A stretch of DNA of 64,000 bases from Kineobactrum salinum (GTDB taxonomy: Bacteria > Pseudomonadota > Gammaproteobacteria > Pseudomonadales > Halieaceae), in NCBI RefSeq assembly GCF_010669285.1, contig NZ_CP048711.1:3596001-3660000 (forward strand). The letters run 5' to 3'. The notes beneath the pieces are model-generated. The model was given only the letters and a program-made list of their open reading frames with translations, was not told the DNA's origin and searched no databases. Below, piece by piece: positions 1 through 9,385 of this stretch; positions within the stretch are counted from its first letter, which is position 1; each line of letters begins with the position of its first letter. Position numbers and translations under genes: made by a program.

Positions 1-548
1 ACGATATTCCCGTCTATCTTACCCACGGTACCCTCAGCAGCGGTCGCCTGGACGCCTGCCCGCAACTGCATTGCTTCAACTGTGGCGACCGCTTCACCAT
101 TGGCTGCTTCGACATCGAGCCGGTCGCAGTACCCCACGATGCCAGGGAGCCCTGCCAGTACCGGCTCGGCCACCGTGGCAGCAGTCTCGGCATTCTCACG
201 GATCTCGGCAGTGTCACGGACCACGTGGTAGAGCGCTTTCGCGGTTGCGACGCCCTGTTGCTGGAGTTCAACCACGACCTTGCAATGCTGTGGCGCGGTA
301 ACTACCCACCGGCCCTGAAGCGGCGGGTGGCTGGCGACTGGGGTCACCTGAACAATGCCCAGGCGGCAACCCTGCTGCAGCAGTTGGGCTGGGAATCCCT
401 GCGCCACCTTGTGGTCGGCCACATCAGCGAGAAGAACAACAGCCGCGCGCACGCCGCCGCGGCGCTGGCCACTGTCTATGGCGCGCTCGACAGCCGGGTG
501 GTCTTCGCCGAACAGGGCAGCGGTTTCGACTGGCTGGTGCTGGACTGA
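1..548 (+). CDS. MBL-fold metallo-hydrolase, C-terminal part (start outside window)
   Basis: The reading frame is open from base 3 to the TGA at 546-548, giving about 181 residues of a metallo-beta-lactamase-fold protein whose N-terminal HxHxDH motif lies upstream of the window. Visible family signatures are VPHDAREP, GILTDLG (metal-ligand Asp region), LLEFNHD, WGHLNNAQAA and the C-terminal HLVVGHISEKNN. These match the YycJ/WalJ-like branch of MBL hydrolases, annotated as putative exonucleases or phosphodiesterases. A cytoplasmic role in nucleic-acid processing is inferred from the family. It converges on the LRR lipoprotein gene with a 24-base gap. Confidence 0.85.
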   Translation, partial: DIPVYLTHGTLSSGRLDACPQLHCFNCGDRFTIGCFDIEPVAVPHDAREPCQYRLGHRGSSLGILTDLGSVTDHVVERFRGCDALLLEFNHDLAMLWRGNYPPALKRRVAGDWGHLNNAQAATLLQQLGWESLRHLVVGHISEKNNSRAHAAAALATVYGALDSRVVFAEQGSGFDWLVLD

Positions 549-572
549 GGCCTGGCAGACGGGGCGGCCGCT

Positions 573-1058
573 TCAGCGGCAGTGGGAGGGCAGGTCCAGG
601 CGCCGCAGCTGGGGCATGTGCCTGCGCGCCGGACACAGCAGGCCGGGATTGCCACGCAGATCCAGTACCGTCAGTTCGGTCAGGCCGTACAGCGGTGCCG
701 GATTCTTGATGCGGTTGCCCTCCAGCATCAATGTCCGCAGATCCAGCAGGGCGCTCAGTTCCTGCAGATCCGTTATCTGGTTCCCCGACAGTTCCAGCCT
801 GGTCAGCCCGGAGAAGCGGGCCAGCCCGGTCAGCTCGCGAATGCCGGCATCGTTGCAGGCCAGCGTTTGCAGCTGGCCGGCATTGCTGATCTTGTCCTGG
901 TCGATGGCGCGTTCCAGACAGGCCTGCAAGCCGGCGTCTGAGACTTCAAAATCAGTCAGCAGCGGCCGCGGCGTATAGACTACCCGTTCGTTGATCGCTA
1001 CATCGTATTGCGCACAGGCGCAGAGCAACAGTAATACCGGGCCGACGACAAGCCGCAT
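573..1058 (-). CDS. leucine-rich-repeat lipoprotein
   Basis: Protein of 161 residues. The start is the ATG at 1058, chosen because AGGAG lies about 8 bases upstream and a hydrophobic signal follows at once; the frame stays open to 1127 but lacks those signals. The N-terminus (MRLVVGPVLLLLCAC) ends in a lipobox-like LCAC, so export and lipidation are likely, although Cys at -2 is unusual. The C-terminal half carries about four leucine-rich repeats (LTRLELSGNQITDL, LRTLMLEGNRI, LTVLDLRGNPG). LRR proteins bind other proteins; the partner is unknown. Confidence 0.72.
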   Translation of the reverse strand: MRLVVGPVLLLLCACAQYDVAINERVVYTPRPLLTDFEVSDAGLQACLERAIDQDKISNAGQLQTLACNDAGIRELTGLARFSGLTRLELSGNQITDLQELSALLDLRTLMLEGNRIKNPAPLYGLTELTVLDLRGNPGLLCPARRHMPQLRRLDLPSHCR

Positions 1059-1189
1059 GAGACGGGCTCCTGACATGAATTGAATTCTCCCTGGGGAAAC
1101 TGGGTGGTAGCCATGACAGCGGGCCATGGCTTCGGAATACGCAGCGGCCTATAATGCTAGCGGTTCAGGCGGTGAAAGACGAGTAGTGA

Positions 1190-2407
1190 ATGAGCAATTC
1201 CGGCGATCAGGCAATCAGTATTGTCCAGCGCGGCAATCTCAAAGTGCTGGAGGCCTCGCTGCGCAAACAGTGGCGCCTGGGTCAGAACATCGTGCTGTGC
1301 TGGAGTGCGGATGAACGCGGCCTGCTGGTACTGTTCGTACCGCATTATTTCCTCGGAAATTACTGTGCCAGGCCTGATTCCGACAGCGGCCAGGGCAACG
1401 AGAATTTCATCCGCGAATTGATCTCGGGACAACGGCGCAAGGAACGCAAGCAATTCTTTGCGATTGCTGACCGCCTGGATATTGCTCCCGGCTTCATCAA
1501 GCTCAGCTCCGCGCTGGCCGAGGAGCCACTGGTGCTGAATGCGGTCGAGCAACTGATCAAGCGTTACGGGCTCAGTTATGTCAGTGACCGCGCGGTGCTG
1601 CTGTTCGATATCACCGACTTTTCCCTGTTCACTCCCTTCGAGCAGGCCAGCCAACTCAACAGCCTGTCCTATTCACTGAATTCCGCCTACAACAAACTGC
1701 TGGCCCGGAACATCACGGTCAATTTTTCCCGCACCACCACCGGTGATGGCTACTACGTCTGGAACCGGGACCTGGGACCGGCTGCCAACCGTGATCTGCT
1801 GTACTTCATGCTGCTGGTGGTGGCGGACAACGCGGTAGCACGGGCTGCCTCCCGCGGCAATACGGTGCCAGAGATTCGCACCGGCTACCATATTGGCAGT
1901 CATTATGAGCTGTATCAGGCCGAGGGCGTGAATCCCACCGTACTGAGCTATATCGTCGGCGACGTGACCATCGAGCTGGCGCGGATGGTCGACCAGGCGA
2001 TGCCGGGCCAGATGCTGGTCGGGCATTTCGAAAGCGAGGGGGTGTACTCTCCAGCCTTCATCGAAGGCTGCCATACCGGCCTGGCCGCGCTGCGGGGTCT
2101 GCAGCTGGCGGGCAAGAGCGTGACGCAGATGGACTGTTATCTGACCGGCTCGGGAGAAGTCGATGACCGCCGTGCTGCACGCCGCTTCATCATTACCGAT
2201 AAGCACGGCCGCTCGCGACATGCCTACAACCTGGAATGCCTGGTCGCGCTGGAGACCGACAACCTGACTCTGGGACTCGGGGCAGAGGCTCTGCCAGGTG
2301 GCCGGGGACGCAGCGGCAGCGCTGCTGATCGCCGGGATCCTGAGCCGGTCGCGCTGGCGCGGCGGCCGCAGCATCAGTCCTCAATCAACGAGGAGCCGGA
2401 TCCGTGA
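1190..2407 (+). CDS. class III nucleotide cyclase-like domain protein
   Basis: Protein of 405 residues. Residues about 130-280 resemble a class III adenylate/guanylate cyclase homology domain: VLLFDITDFSLF (first metal Asp, D140), TTTGDGYYV (second metal Asp, D186), RTGYHIGSHY (230-239), and GDVTIELARMVD followed by MPGQMLVG. The position of the transition-state Asn, four residues before R265, is Ile261, so catalysis is uncertain. Residues 1-125 are an unrecognised N-terminal region with no clear membrane segment; the last ~40 residues are polar and low in complexity. The stop overlaps the rsmJ start (GTGA), so the two genes are co-translated. Whether it makes a cyclic nucleotide or only binds one is open. 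Confidence 0.65.
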   Translation: MSNSGDQAISIVQRGNLKVLEASLRKQWRLGQNIVLCWSADERGLLVLFVPHYFLGNYCARPDSDSGQGNENFIRELISGQRRKERKQFFAIADRLDIAPGFIKLSSALAEEPLVLNAVEQLIKRYGLSYVSDRAVLLFDITDFSLFTPFEQASQLNSLSYSLNSAYNKLLARNITVNFSRTTTGDGYYVWNRDLGPAANRDLLYFMLLVVADNAVARAASRGNTVPEIRTGYHIGSHYELYQAEGVNPTVLSYIVGDVTIELARMVDQAMPGQMLVGHFESEGVYSPAFIEGCHTGLAALRGLQLAGKSVTQMDCYLTGSGEVDDRRAARRFIITDKHGRSRHAYNLECLVALETDNLTLGLGAEALPGGRGRSGSAADRRDPEPVALARRPQHQSSINEEPDP

Positions 2408-3207
2408 TAGTCGTGCAGGCAGCCGCTCCCGGCTGGGCGGCGGCTGCTGCAGAGCTGGCGCGCGAGCTGGCGCTGCCGCTGCAAGCGTCTGACGATGATA
2501 GTACAGAGGCCGTGGCTGCGGTCCTGCGGGTGGGCGCCGATGGACTGGCATTGCGGGCCGCGGGGCGCGCTGCGGCTGGAGCAGTGGCGGTGGATTTTGG
2601 CGCCGGCAGCATGCGTCACCGGCGCCGCGGCGGCCAGAACGAACTGCTGGGCCGGGCTGTGGGAGTGGGCAAAATAACGGGCCTGCGGGTGCTGGATGCC
2701 ACCGCGGGACTGGGCCGGGACAGTTTCGTATTGGCGGACCTCGGTTGCCGGGTCACTCTCGCTGAACGCGAACCGGTGGTCGCTGCGTTGCTGCAATCGG
2801 GTTTGCGTCGCGCCGCTGCCGGGGCGGATCCCTGGCTGCGCCAGGTGGTTGCCCGGATGGAACTGTGGTCGGCGGACGCACGCCAGCTGCCGCTGTCGCA
2901 GCTGGAACTGCAGGACGTCATCTATCTGGACCCGATGTTCCCGCCGCGCGATAAATCCGCTGCCGTGAAGAAGGAAATGGCCCTGTTCCAGCGCCTGTTT
3001 GCCAGCGAAAGTGCCGGGCGGGATGCCGCCTCACTGCTGGACTGGGCCCGACGGACGCCGGTCGCCCGGGTGGTGGTGAAGCGCCCGTTGAAGGCGGCGT
3101 CACTGGGTGACACGCCGTCCCATAGCATCCGCGGCAAGGCGGTGCGCTATGACGTCTATGTGCTGCGGGCGCTGACCTCAACGCCCGTTCCGGAGCGGCA
3201 ACCGTGA
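2404..3207 (+). CDS. rsmJ: 16S rRNA (guanine1516-N2)-methyltransferase RsmJ
   Basis: Protein of 267 residues with a GTG start overlapping the upstream stop (GTGA). RsmJ methylates G1516 of 16S rRNA using S-adenosylmethionine. Family signatures are in order: VDFGAGSMRHRRRGG, the SAM motif VLDATAGLGRDSFVLADLGC, AEREPVVAALL, the catalytic-type VIYLDPMFPPRDKSA, VKKEMALFQRLF and VVVKRPLKA. Length agrees with E. coli RsmJ (about 250). It is coupled on both sides, to the cyclase-like gene upstream and to the dehydrogenase downstream. Confidence 0.93.
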   Translation: MIVVQAAAPGWAAAAAELARELALPLQASDDDSTEAVAAVLRVGADGLALRAAGRAAAGAVAVDFGAGSMRHRRRGGQNELLGRAVGVGKITGLRVLDATAGLGRDSFVLADLGCRVTLAEREPVVAALLQSGLRRAAAGADPWLRQVVARMELWSADARQLPLSQLELQDVIYLDPMFPPRDKSAAVKKEMALFQRLFASESAGRDAASLLDWARRTPVARVVVKRPLKAASLGDTPSHSIRGKAVRYDVYVLRALTSTPVPERQP

Positions 3208-3908
3208 ACGCGAGTCAGACGGTGGCGCTGGTCACCGGCGCCTGTTCCGCGCTGGGGCAGGAATACTGCCGCCAGCTGGCCGGGTCCTGCGACCGCCTGA
3301 TCGCGGTTGCGCGGCGGACAGAGGAGCTGGAGGGACTGGCCGGGGAACTCACGGCCCGGGTAACGCTGATACCGCTAGGGGTGGACCTGGCTACGGTAGA
3401 GGGCGTCACCCGGGTGGTCGAGACGCTGCGCCAGCAGGGGCCGGTGGACTACCTGGTGAACAATGCGGGATTTTCCACCGTGGGCGATTTCGGGCGCAGC
3501 GCGCCGGAGGCACAATTGCAGGCGGTGCGGCTGCATATCGACGCGGCGCTGGAGCTGACCCGGGCGGCATTGCCGTTCATGCGCGCGCGCGGCGCTGGCC
3601 ATATCATCAACGTGGCTTCGATCGCCGCCTGGCTGGAGCAGAAGGACCATGCCGTGTATGCGGCCAGCAGCGCTTTTATGATGCAGTTCTCGCAGTCATT
3701 GCAGGCCGAAGTCGCAGCTGATCACATCGGCGTTCAGTGCTTGTGTCCGGGCCTGGCCCAAGCAGATGTTCACCAGGCCCCAGCGGTGGTGGCGGCCAGT
3801 CTCGCCGCGCTGGCCGGCGGCGCGGTGATGGTGGTACCGGAGGCCTTCAACCGCCAGCTGCTGCGCGAGCACCTGCAGCGCCAGTTGCAGTCAGTCGGCG
3901 AGCAGTAG
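3204..3908 (+). CDS. short-chain dehydrogenase/reductase with altered active site
   Basis: Protein of 234 residues with a GTG start overlapping the rsmJ stop (GTGA). Rossmann cofactor motif TGACSALG (11-18) and structural NNAG (86-89) are intact. The catalytic serine is S139 (INVASIAAW) and the tyrosine Y152, 13 residues apart as expected. The YxxxK lysine is replaced: the sequence reads VYAASSAF, putting Ser156 where Lys is normally found. The enzyme may therefore be slow, altered or non-catalytic. The substrate is unknown. Its 3' end overlaps the convergent dapE gene by 18 bases. Confidence 0.85.
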   Translation: MNASQTVALVTGACSALGQEYCRQLAGSCDRLIAVARRTEELEGLAGELTARVTLIPLGVDLATVEGVTRVVETLRQQGPVDYLVNNAGFSTVGDFGRSAPEAQLQAVRLHIDAALELTRAALPFMRARGAGHIINVASIAAWLEQKDHAVYAASSAFMMQFSQSLQAEVAADHIGVQCLCPGLAQADVHQAPAVVAASLAALAGGAVMVVPEAFNRQLLREHLQRQLQSVGEQ

Positions 3909-5024
3909 CCGTTCCAGGATGCCCTGATATATCCTGGCCAGGCGCGGCAGATCATCGGCCAGCACACACTCATTGAGCTTGTGGATAGTGGCATTGACCG
4001 GGCCCAGTTCCAGCACCTGGGCACCTGTGGGCGCGATAAAACGCCCGTCCGAAGTGCCGCCGGCGGTGGACAGCCCGGCTTCCAGACCGGTGACCTCCCG
4101 GATACTGGCGACTGCGGCCGCCACCAGGGCGCCGCTTGCCGTCAGGAACGGCTCGCCGCTGAGCTGCCAGTCGATGCTGTAGTCCAGCCCGTGCGCCTGC
4201 AGGATCGCCTCGGTGCGGCGGCGCAGATCAGCGGCGGTCACCTCCGTCGAGAAACGGAAATTGAACATCGCCCGCAGCTCGCCGGGGATGACGTTGCTGG
4301 CACCGGTACCGCTGTTGAGGTTGGAGATCTGCAGCGAGGTGGCGGGAAAGAATGCATTGCCCTGGTCCCAGACCTGGGCGGTCAGCGCATGCAGCGCGGG
4401 CAGTGCCCTGTGGATCGGGTTGTCCGCCAGTTGCGGGTAGGCGAGGTGGCCCTGGATCCCGGTGACCGTCAGCTGCGCTCCCAGGGAGCCGCGCCGGCCG
4501 TTCTTGACCACGTCGCCCAGCTCGGCGCTGCTGGACGGTTCGCCCACCACACACCAGTCGATCTGCTCACCCTGCTGGCGCAGGTAATCGATTACCTTGA
4601 CCGTGCCATCGACCGCCGGACCCTCTTCGTCCGAGGTGAGCAGAAAGCCGATCCTGCCGGGGTGATCCGCATGCGCGGCGACGAAATCCTCACAGGCGAT
4701 GACCATCGCCGCCAGACTGCCCTTCATGTCGGCAGCGCCGCGCCCATAGAGCATGCCGTCGCGCAGCGTGGGCAGGAACGGCGGCGAATCCCAGCCATCC
4801 TCGGGTCCGCTGGGCACCACATCGCTGTGCCCGGCGAATACCAGCAGGGGCCCGCTGCTGCCGCGCACAGCCCAGAAATTCTGCACCTCGCCGAAGGGCA
4901 GCGGGAGACAGTGAAAGCCGATCTGCTCCAGGCGCTGCATCAACAGCGGTTGGCAGCCGGCGTCCAGCGGTGTGACCGAAGCACGGCTGATCAGCTCGCA
5001 ACACAGTTGCAGGGTTCGTTCCAC
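3891..5024 (-). CDS. dapE: succinyl-diaminopimelate desuccinylase
   Basis: Converts N-succinyl-LL-2,6-diaminopimelate to LL-diaminopimelate plus succinate in lysine and cell-wall synthesis. The protein is 377 residues with the GTG start at 5024, matching the E. coli length (375); the frame is open further upstream but that part runs into dapD. GGAG lies 11 bases before this GTG. Dinuclear zinc-site motifs are visible: [43 protein letters not shown] and the C-terminal NATIHKLNE histidine. It lies 20 bases after dapD in the same orientation, so the two are probably co-transcribed. Confidence 0.95.
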   Translation of the reverse strand: MERTLQLCCELISRASVTPLDAGCQPLLMQRLEQIGFHCLPLPFGEVQNFWAVRGSSGPLLVFAGHSDVVPSGPEDGWDSPPFLPTLRDGMLYGRGAADMKGSLAAMVIACEDFVAAHADHPGRIGFLLTSDEEGPAVDGTVKVIDYLRQQGEQIDWCVVGEPSSSAELGDVVKNGRRGSLGAQLTVTGIQGHLAYPQLADNPIHRALPALHALTAQVWDQGNAFFPATSLQISNLNSGTGASNVIPGELRAMFNFRFSTEVTAADLRRRTEAILQAHGLDYSIDWQLSGEPFLTASGALVAAAVASIREVTGLEAGLSTAGGTSDGRFIAPTGAQVLELGPVNATIHKLNECVLADDLPRLARIYQGILERLLLAD

Positions 5025-5044
5025 AGTATCTGGCGCTCCGGTGA

Positions 5045-6064
5045 CTAGTTGTGTGCGTGCAGCTCGGCGTTCAATTCCACCGCGGAGCGGTTGCTCAGGC
5101 ACTCCACCGCGCCATTACTTGAGTTGCGCCGGAACAGCAGGCCGGACTGGCCGGCCAGTTCCCGTGCCTTGACGGTCTGCGCCGACTTGCCGTCGGCATC
5201 CAGCACAGTGACCTTGGTCCCCGCGGTGACGAACAGGCCGGCCTCCACGGTGCAGCGGTCGCCCAGCGGGATACCTATCCCCGCATTGGCGCCGATCAGG
5301 CAATCCCTGCCTACCGAGATCACGATATTGCCGCCCCCGGACAGGGTGCCGATGGTGGAGCAGCCACCGCCCAGGTCGGAGCCGCTGCCCACGACCACAC
5401 CGGCGGAGATGCGGCCCTCGATCATCCCCGGACCCTCGGCGCCGGCATTGAAATTGACGAAACCCTCGTGCATGACGGTGGTGCCCTCGCCCAGATAGGC
5501 CCCCAGGCGCACCCGCGCAGTGTGGGCGATGCGCACGCCGGCGGGCACTACATAGTTGCTCATCTTGGGGAACTTGTCGACACAGCTCACTTCCAGCGTC
5601 TGGCCCCGCAGCCGCGCGGCCAGCTGGCGAGCGGGCAGTTCGGCAATGTCAACGGCGCCTTCACTGGTCCAGGCCACATTGGGCAGGATGCCGAACAGAC
5701 CCTGCAGGTTGGTGCCGTGGGGTTGCACCAGGCGGTGGGAGATCAGGTGCAGCTTGAGGTAGGCCTCCGGCACGGTTTGCGGTGCCTCGTCCCGGTGCAG
5801 CAATACCGCCACCACCGGCGCGTCAGCGGCTGCCAGTTGCGCGGCAAGCTGGGCTTGACTGGTGGCCCCGGCCGTCGCCAGCGCCGCTTCCAGCGCGGCG
5901 AGCTGCTCCCGGCTCAGGGTGCTGGTATTGTCGCTGGCGGGAATCGCCGCGATCAGCTCCGCCGGTGGCTGCAGCAGCGGTTGCGCAAAAAATACTTCCA
6001 GCCATTCCTGGTTGCTGTTGTGGGTACCGATGCCCAGCCCGAAGGCGTACGCGTAGTCTGTCAT
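5045..6064 (-). CDS. dapD: 2,3,4,5-tetrahydropyridine-2,6-dicarboxylate N-succinyltransferase
   Basis: Protein of 339 residues, close to the Pseudomonas-type DapD (about 344) rather than the 274-residue E. coli form. It transfers succinyl from succinyl-CoA to tetrahydrodipicolinate, the step whose product DapC then aminates. The N-terminal half is alpha/beta. The C-terminal half is a left-handed beta-helix with hexapeptide repeats ([48 protein letters not shown]). It starts with ATG at 6064 and is followed by dapE. Confidence 0.96.
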   Translation of the reverse strand: MTDYAYAFGLGIGTHNSNQEWLEVFFAQPLLQPPAELIAAIPASDNTSTLSREQLAALEAALATAGATSQAQLAAQLAAADAPVVAVLLHRDEAPQTVPEAYLKLHLISHRLVQPHGTNLQGLFGILPNVAWTSEGAVDIAELPARQLAARLRGQTLEVSCVDKFPKMSNYVVPAGVRIAHTARVRLGAYLGEGTTVMHEGFVNFNAGAEGPGMIEGRISAGVVVGSGSDLGGGCSTIGTLSGGGNIVISVGRDCLIGANAGIGIPLGDRCTVEAGLFVTAGTKVTVLDADGKSAQTVKARELAGQSGLLFRRNSSNGAVECLSNRSAVELNAELHAHN

Positions 6065-6110
6065 TGCCTGTGGTTCCTGTTGCTGTCGCCGCTGCCGCGG
6101 ATTGTGCCAC

Positions 6111-6467
6111 TCACAGTGTGTGGCGATTGAAGAGACTCTGGTAGGTGCTGCTCGAAAATCCGGCGTGGCGCTCGTGTCCGAGGTCCAGCAAAGGACGCTT
6201 GACCAGCGTGGGTTGGTCCAGGATGGCCTCCAGCGCGGATGCCTCCGTCATGGTTTCGCGCTGTTGCGGGGACAGGGCCTTCCAGCTGGTGCTGCGCCGG
6301 TTCACCAGCGTCTCCCAGCCCAGCTCCGCCAGCCAGTCCCTGACCTGGGTGCGGCTCAGGCCGTCTTCGCGGAAGTCGTGAAACTGATACTCGATGCCGT
6401 GCTGTTCCAGCCAGACGCGCGCCTTTTTGACAGTGTCACAGTTCTTGATGCCGTACAGTGTGATCAC
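6111..6467 (-). CDS. yffB: Spx/ArsC-family thioredoxin-fold protein (YffB-like)
   Basis: Protein of 118 residues from the GTG start at 6467. GGAG lies 8 bases upstream and the length equals E. coli YffB. The N-terminus ITLYGIKNCDTVKKARVWLE holds the single active-site-type cysteine of the ArsC/Spx/MgsR fold; WLAELGWETLVNRRSTSWK and a C-terminal LVKRPLLDLG are also family-typical. Members bind glutathione or act as reductase-like adaptors; arsenate reduction is not implied. It precedes dapD by about 46 bases in the same orientation, the neighbourhood also found in Pseudomonas. Confidence 0.85.
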   Translation of the reverse strand: MITLYGIKNCDTVKKARVWLEQHGIEYQFHDFREDGLSRTQVRDWLAELGWETLVNRRSTSWKALSPQQRETMTEASALEAILDQPTLVKRPLLDLGHERHAGFSSSTYQSLFNRHTL

Positions 6468-6509
6468 GCAGGCAACTCCAGTGGGTAGAAAAAGGGGGCG
6501 TAGCATAGC

Positions 6510-6539
6510 AAAACGGCCGCCCGGGATACAGGCGGCCGT
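6510..6539 (-). terminator. intrinsic terminator of hppA
   Basis: Read on the minus strand: ACGGCCGCC, a 9-base loop, GGCGGCCGT, then TTTT. It is a perfect 9-bp G/C-rich stem followed by a short T run (complement of 6510-6513), 21 bases after the hppA stop. It separates hppA from yffB-dapD-dapE. Confidence 0.75.
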
Positions 6540-6559
6540 CAGTGGGAGGCGGGGCCGGA

Positions 6560-8557
6560 TCAGCTCAACAGCGGGGCAATCACCAGGCTGACGATCGCCA
6601 TTACATTGATCAGGATGTTCATGGAAGGGCCCGAGGTGTCCTTGAACGGGTCGCCAACGGTATCGCCTACCACAACCGCGGCATGGGTGCTGGAACCCTT
6701 GCCACCGTGGTTGCCCTTCTCCACGAACTTCTTCGCATTGTCCCAGGCACCGCCCGCGTTTGCCATCATCAGGGCCATCAGTACGCAGCCCAGCAGCGCG
6801 CCGCCGAGCATGCCGCCCAGCGCCGCGGCGCCCAGCCCAAAGCCCACCAGAGGTGGTGCCGAGACCGCGATTACACCCGGCAGGATCATGCGACGCAGTG
6901 CGGCGGTGGTGGCAATGTCGACGCAGCGTGCGGTGTCCGGCTCGGCCTTGCCCTCCAGCAGGCCCGGTATTTCCCGGAACTGGCGCCGGATCTCATTGAT
7001 CATCTCGAATGCAGCCTCGCCCACGGCGGTCATGGTAATGGAGGCGATCAGGAACGGAATGGTACCGCCGATGAACAGGCCGACCAGGACAATGGGATTG
7101 GACAACTCGAGGTTGAACTCGGCATTGTGCAGCTGCACGGTCTCGACAAAGGCGGCGATGATGGCCAGCGCGGCCAGGGCTGCAGCGCCGATGGCAAAAC
7201 CCTTGCCGATGGCCGCGGTGGTATTGCCCACTTCGTCCAGGCCGTCGGTAATGCGGCGGGTTTCGGGGCCCATGCCGGACATCTCGGCAATGCCGCCTGC
7301 GTTGTCCGCAACCGGCCCGTAGGCGTCTATCGCCATCGTGATGCCCACCGTGGCCAGCATGCCGACCGCGGCGATGCCTACGCCGTACAGTCCGGCCAGC
7401 CAGGTCGAGATAAAAATGATCGTCGCGAGAAACAGTATCGGCAGCACCACGGACTGCATGCCGACCGCCAGACCACTGATCATTACGGTGGCGGCACCGG
7501 TTTCGCCGCTCTTGGCAATCCTGCGCACCGGCGGCCCACCGGTGTAGTATTCAGTGATCAGCCCGATCAGCACCCCGCCAACGGCGCCGCTGAGCACGGC
7601 CCACCAGATATTGCTGTCCAGTCCCATCGCCCTGATCAGGAACCAGGCCACAATGACAAACACCACCGGCGCCAGCAGGGTGCCGGCGCGCAGTGCTGCC
7701 TCCGGCGCTGCCGCCGAGCGGGCCCGTACCACCAGGATCCCGCAAATAGAGGCCACCAGGCCGATACTGGCCAGCGCCAGCGGCAGGAACATCATGGCAT
7801 CGCGGTGGGCACCGAGCATGGTCGAGGCGATGGCTATGCAGGCGATCATGGCACCGCAGTAGGACTCGAAAATGTCCGAGCCCATGCCGGCGATGTCACC
7901 GACATTGTCACCCACATTGTCGGCGATCACGCCCGGGTTGCGGGGATCATCCTCGGGGATGCCGGCTTCGATCTTGCCCACCAGGTCGGCGCCGACGTCG
8001 GCGCTTTTGGTGAAAATGCCGCCGCCCACCCGGGAGAACAGGGCCACGGTGGAGGCGCCCATGCCAAAACCGTGTATGGCGTGCACCGTGGCGGGGTCGC
8101 CGCCAAAGTACCAGTACAGGCTGCCCAGGCCAATCAGGCCCAGCGAGGCGACGCACAGGCCCATCACCGAGCCGCCATAAAAGGCGATCGACAAGGCCAG
8201 TGGCGCACCGTGGTTGTGGGCGGCAATCGCTGTGCGGACATTCGCCTTGGTGGCGGAAAACATGCCCAGGTAGCCGGCGGTGGCGGAGGAGACAGCCCCC
8301 ACGGTGAAGGCGATGGCAGTATTCAAACCCAGGGGCGAGACGTAGATGGCAATCAGCAGCACCAGGCTGAACAGCCCCAGCATCTTGTACTCGCGGTGCA
8401 TGAACACCATTGCACCGAGGTGGATCTGGTCGCCGATTTTCTTGACCAGTCCCTCGCCGTGATTGTGGCGGGTCATGACGTGATAGATGAGGAAGGCGAC
8501 ACCCAGGCCGATCAGGCCCAGCGTTGGTGGTATGACGAAGTACCCTATCATGCGCAT
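6560..8557 (-). CDS. hppA: membrane-bound ion-pumping pyrophosphatase, K+-dependent type
   Basis: Protein of 665 residues, about 15-16 hydrophobic segments. It couples PPi hydrolysis to H+ or Na+ export across the inner membrane. Substrate-site signatures are [54 protein letters not shown] and [15 protein letters not shown]. The diagnostic position reads [10 protein letters not shown]; Ala here marks K+-dependent enzymes, while Lys (GNTTKA) marks K+-independent ones. Pumping specificity cannot be settled by eye. AAAGGG precedes the ATG at 8557. It has its own promoter-like element and terminator and sits inside a dap/gln cluster, so it is probably an insertion relative to the Pseudomonas order. 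Confidence 0.95.
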   Translation of the reverse strand: MRMIGYFVIPPTLGLIGLGVAFLIYHVMTRHNHGEGLVKKIGDQIHLGAMVFMHREYKMLGLFSLVLLIAIYVSPLGLNTAIAFTVGAVSSATAGYLGMFSATKANVRTAIAAHNHGAPLALSIAFYGGSVMGLCVASLGLIGLGSLYWYFGGDPATVHAIHGFGMGASTVALFSRVGGGIFTKSADVGADLVGKIEAGIPEDDPRNPGVIADNVGDNVGDIAGMGSDIFESYCGAMIACIAIASTMLGAHRDAMMFLPLALASIGLVASICGILVVRARSAAAPEAALRAGTLLAPVVFVIVAWFLIRAMGLDSNIWWAVLSGAVGGVLIGLITEYYTGGPPVRRIAKSGETGAATVMISGLAVGMQSVVLPILFLATIIFISTWLAGLYGVGIAAVGMLATVGITMAIDAYGPVADNAGGIAEMSGMGPETRRITDGLDEVGNTTAAIGKGFAIGAAALAALAIIAAFVETVQLHNAEFNLELSNPIVLVGLFIGGTIPFLIASITMTAVGEAAFEMINEIRRQFREIPGLLEGKAEPDTARCVDIATTAALRRMILPGVIAVSAPPLVGFGLGAAALGGMLGGALLGCVLMALMMANAGGAWDNAKKFVEKGNHGGKGSSTHAAVVVGDTVGDPFKDTSGPSMNILINVMAIVSLVIAPLLS

Positions 8558-8678
8558 TTATCCCTTTCGTGGTCTTTATTGGGAAAAGCCCTGATCAGCT
8601 GTCAATCCCGCGAAGACCGCGTTACCACCGCGCAAACTGCCCCTTGCAGGCAGGCCTTCCCTGGACAAGACAGCAACA

Positions 8679-8707
8679 TGCTAACCACGTTTCGGGACAT
8701 TTGACAA
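8679..8707 (-). promoter_or_regulatory. sigma70-like promoter for hppA
   Basis: On the minus strand TTGTCA (8707-8702) and TTAGCA (8684-8679) are separated by exactly 17 bases. The predicted start would leave a leader of about 115 bases before the hppA ATG. The -35 differs from TTGACA at one base; the -10 is weaker. The rest of the 169-base nth-hppA spacer shows nothing else recognisable. Confidence 0.5.
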
Positions 8708-8726
8708 GAGTGGATGAAGCTGTTGT

Positions 8727-9383
8727 TCAGGCTTTACGGGTTCGGCGGGGCTGCTTGCGGTCGGGATAGCAGGTCCGGCAGATGTCGCAGGAACGGCCAT
8801 CACAGCTGCGGGCGCTGCAATGTTCACGCCCGTAATAGATGATCTGCAGGTGCAGCCGGTTCCAGGCTTCGCGCGGGAACAGCCGCTTCAGATCGCGCTC
8901 GGTCTGGGTGACACTCTTGCCACTGCTGAGCCCCCAGCGCTGTGCCAGTCGGTGGATATGGGTGTCTACCGGAAAGGCGGGTACACCGAAGGCCTGCGAC
9001 ATCACCACGCTGGCTGTCTTGTGGCCCACGCCGGGCAGGCGCTCCAGCGCGTCGATATCCGCCGGTACTTCACCGTTGTGCTCTTCCAGCAGGATTTCAC
9101 TGAGCCGTTTGATGGCCCGGGCTTTCTGCGGCGACAGGCCACAGGAACGGATGATGGCCTGGATCTGGTCCACCTCCAGCCGGGCCATCGCCGCCGGGTT
9201 GTCGGCCAGCGCGAACAGCGCCGGCGTCACCTGGTTGACCCGCGCGTCGGTGCATTGCGCGCTGAGCAATACCGCCACCAGCAGGGTGTAGGGGCTGGAG
9301 TGCTGCAGCGGTATCGGAGGTTGCGGATACAGTTGCTGCAGGCGCTGCAGGATATACTCTACCCGTTGCGCTTTGTTCAGCAC
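8727..9383 (-). CDS. nth: endonuclease III (DNA glycosylase/AP lyase)
   Basis: Removes oxidised pyrimidines and nicks abasic sites in base-excision repair. The GTG start at 9383 gives 218 residues (MLNKAQRVEY), matching the E. coli start MNKAKR; the open frame upstream lies inside dapC. The helix-hairpin-helix LPGVGHKTASVV holds catalytic Lys122, and VDTHIHRLAQRWG holds Asp140. The C-terminal cluster loop is unusual: cysteines at 189, 194, 199, 202 and 205 instead of C-x6-C-x2-C-x5-C. C189, C199 and C205 align with canonical ligands, but the second ligand position (196) is Gly. It starts 3 bases after dapC ends. Confidence 0.92.
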   Translation of the reverse strand: MLNKAQRVEYILQRLQQLYPQPPIPLQHSSPYTLLVAVLLSAQCTDARVNQVTPALFALADNPAAMARLEVDQIQAIIRSCGLSPQKARAIKRLSEILLEEHNGEVPADIDALERLPGVGHKTASVVMSQAFGVPAFPVDTHIHRLAQRWGLSSGKSVTQTERDLKRLFPREAWNRLHLQIIYYGREHCSARSCDGRSCDICRTCYPDRKQPRRTRKA

Positions 9384-9385
9384 GG

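Noticed and set aside
6542-8704. Open frame of about 720 codons on the plus strand
   Set aside because: It is antisense to hppA; composition is His/Gly/Gln-rich shadow sequence with no ribosome-binding site. Caused by GC-rich codon bias.
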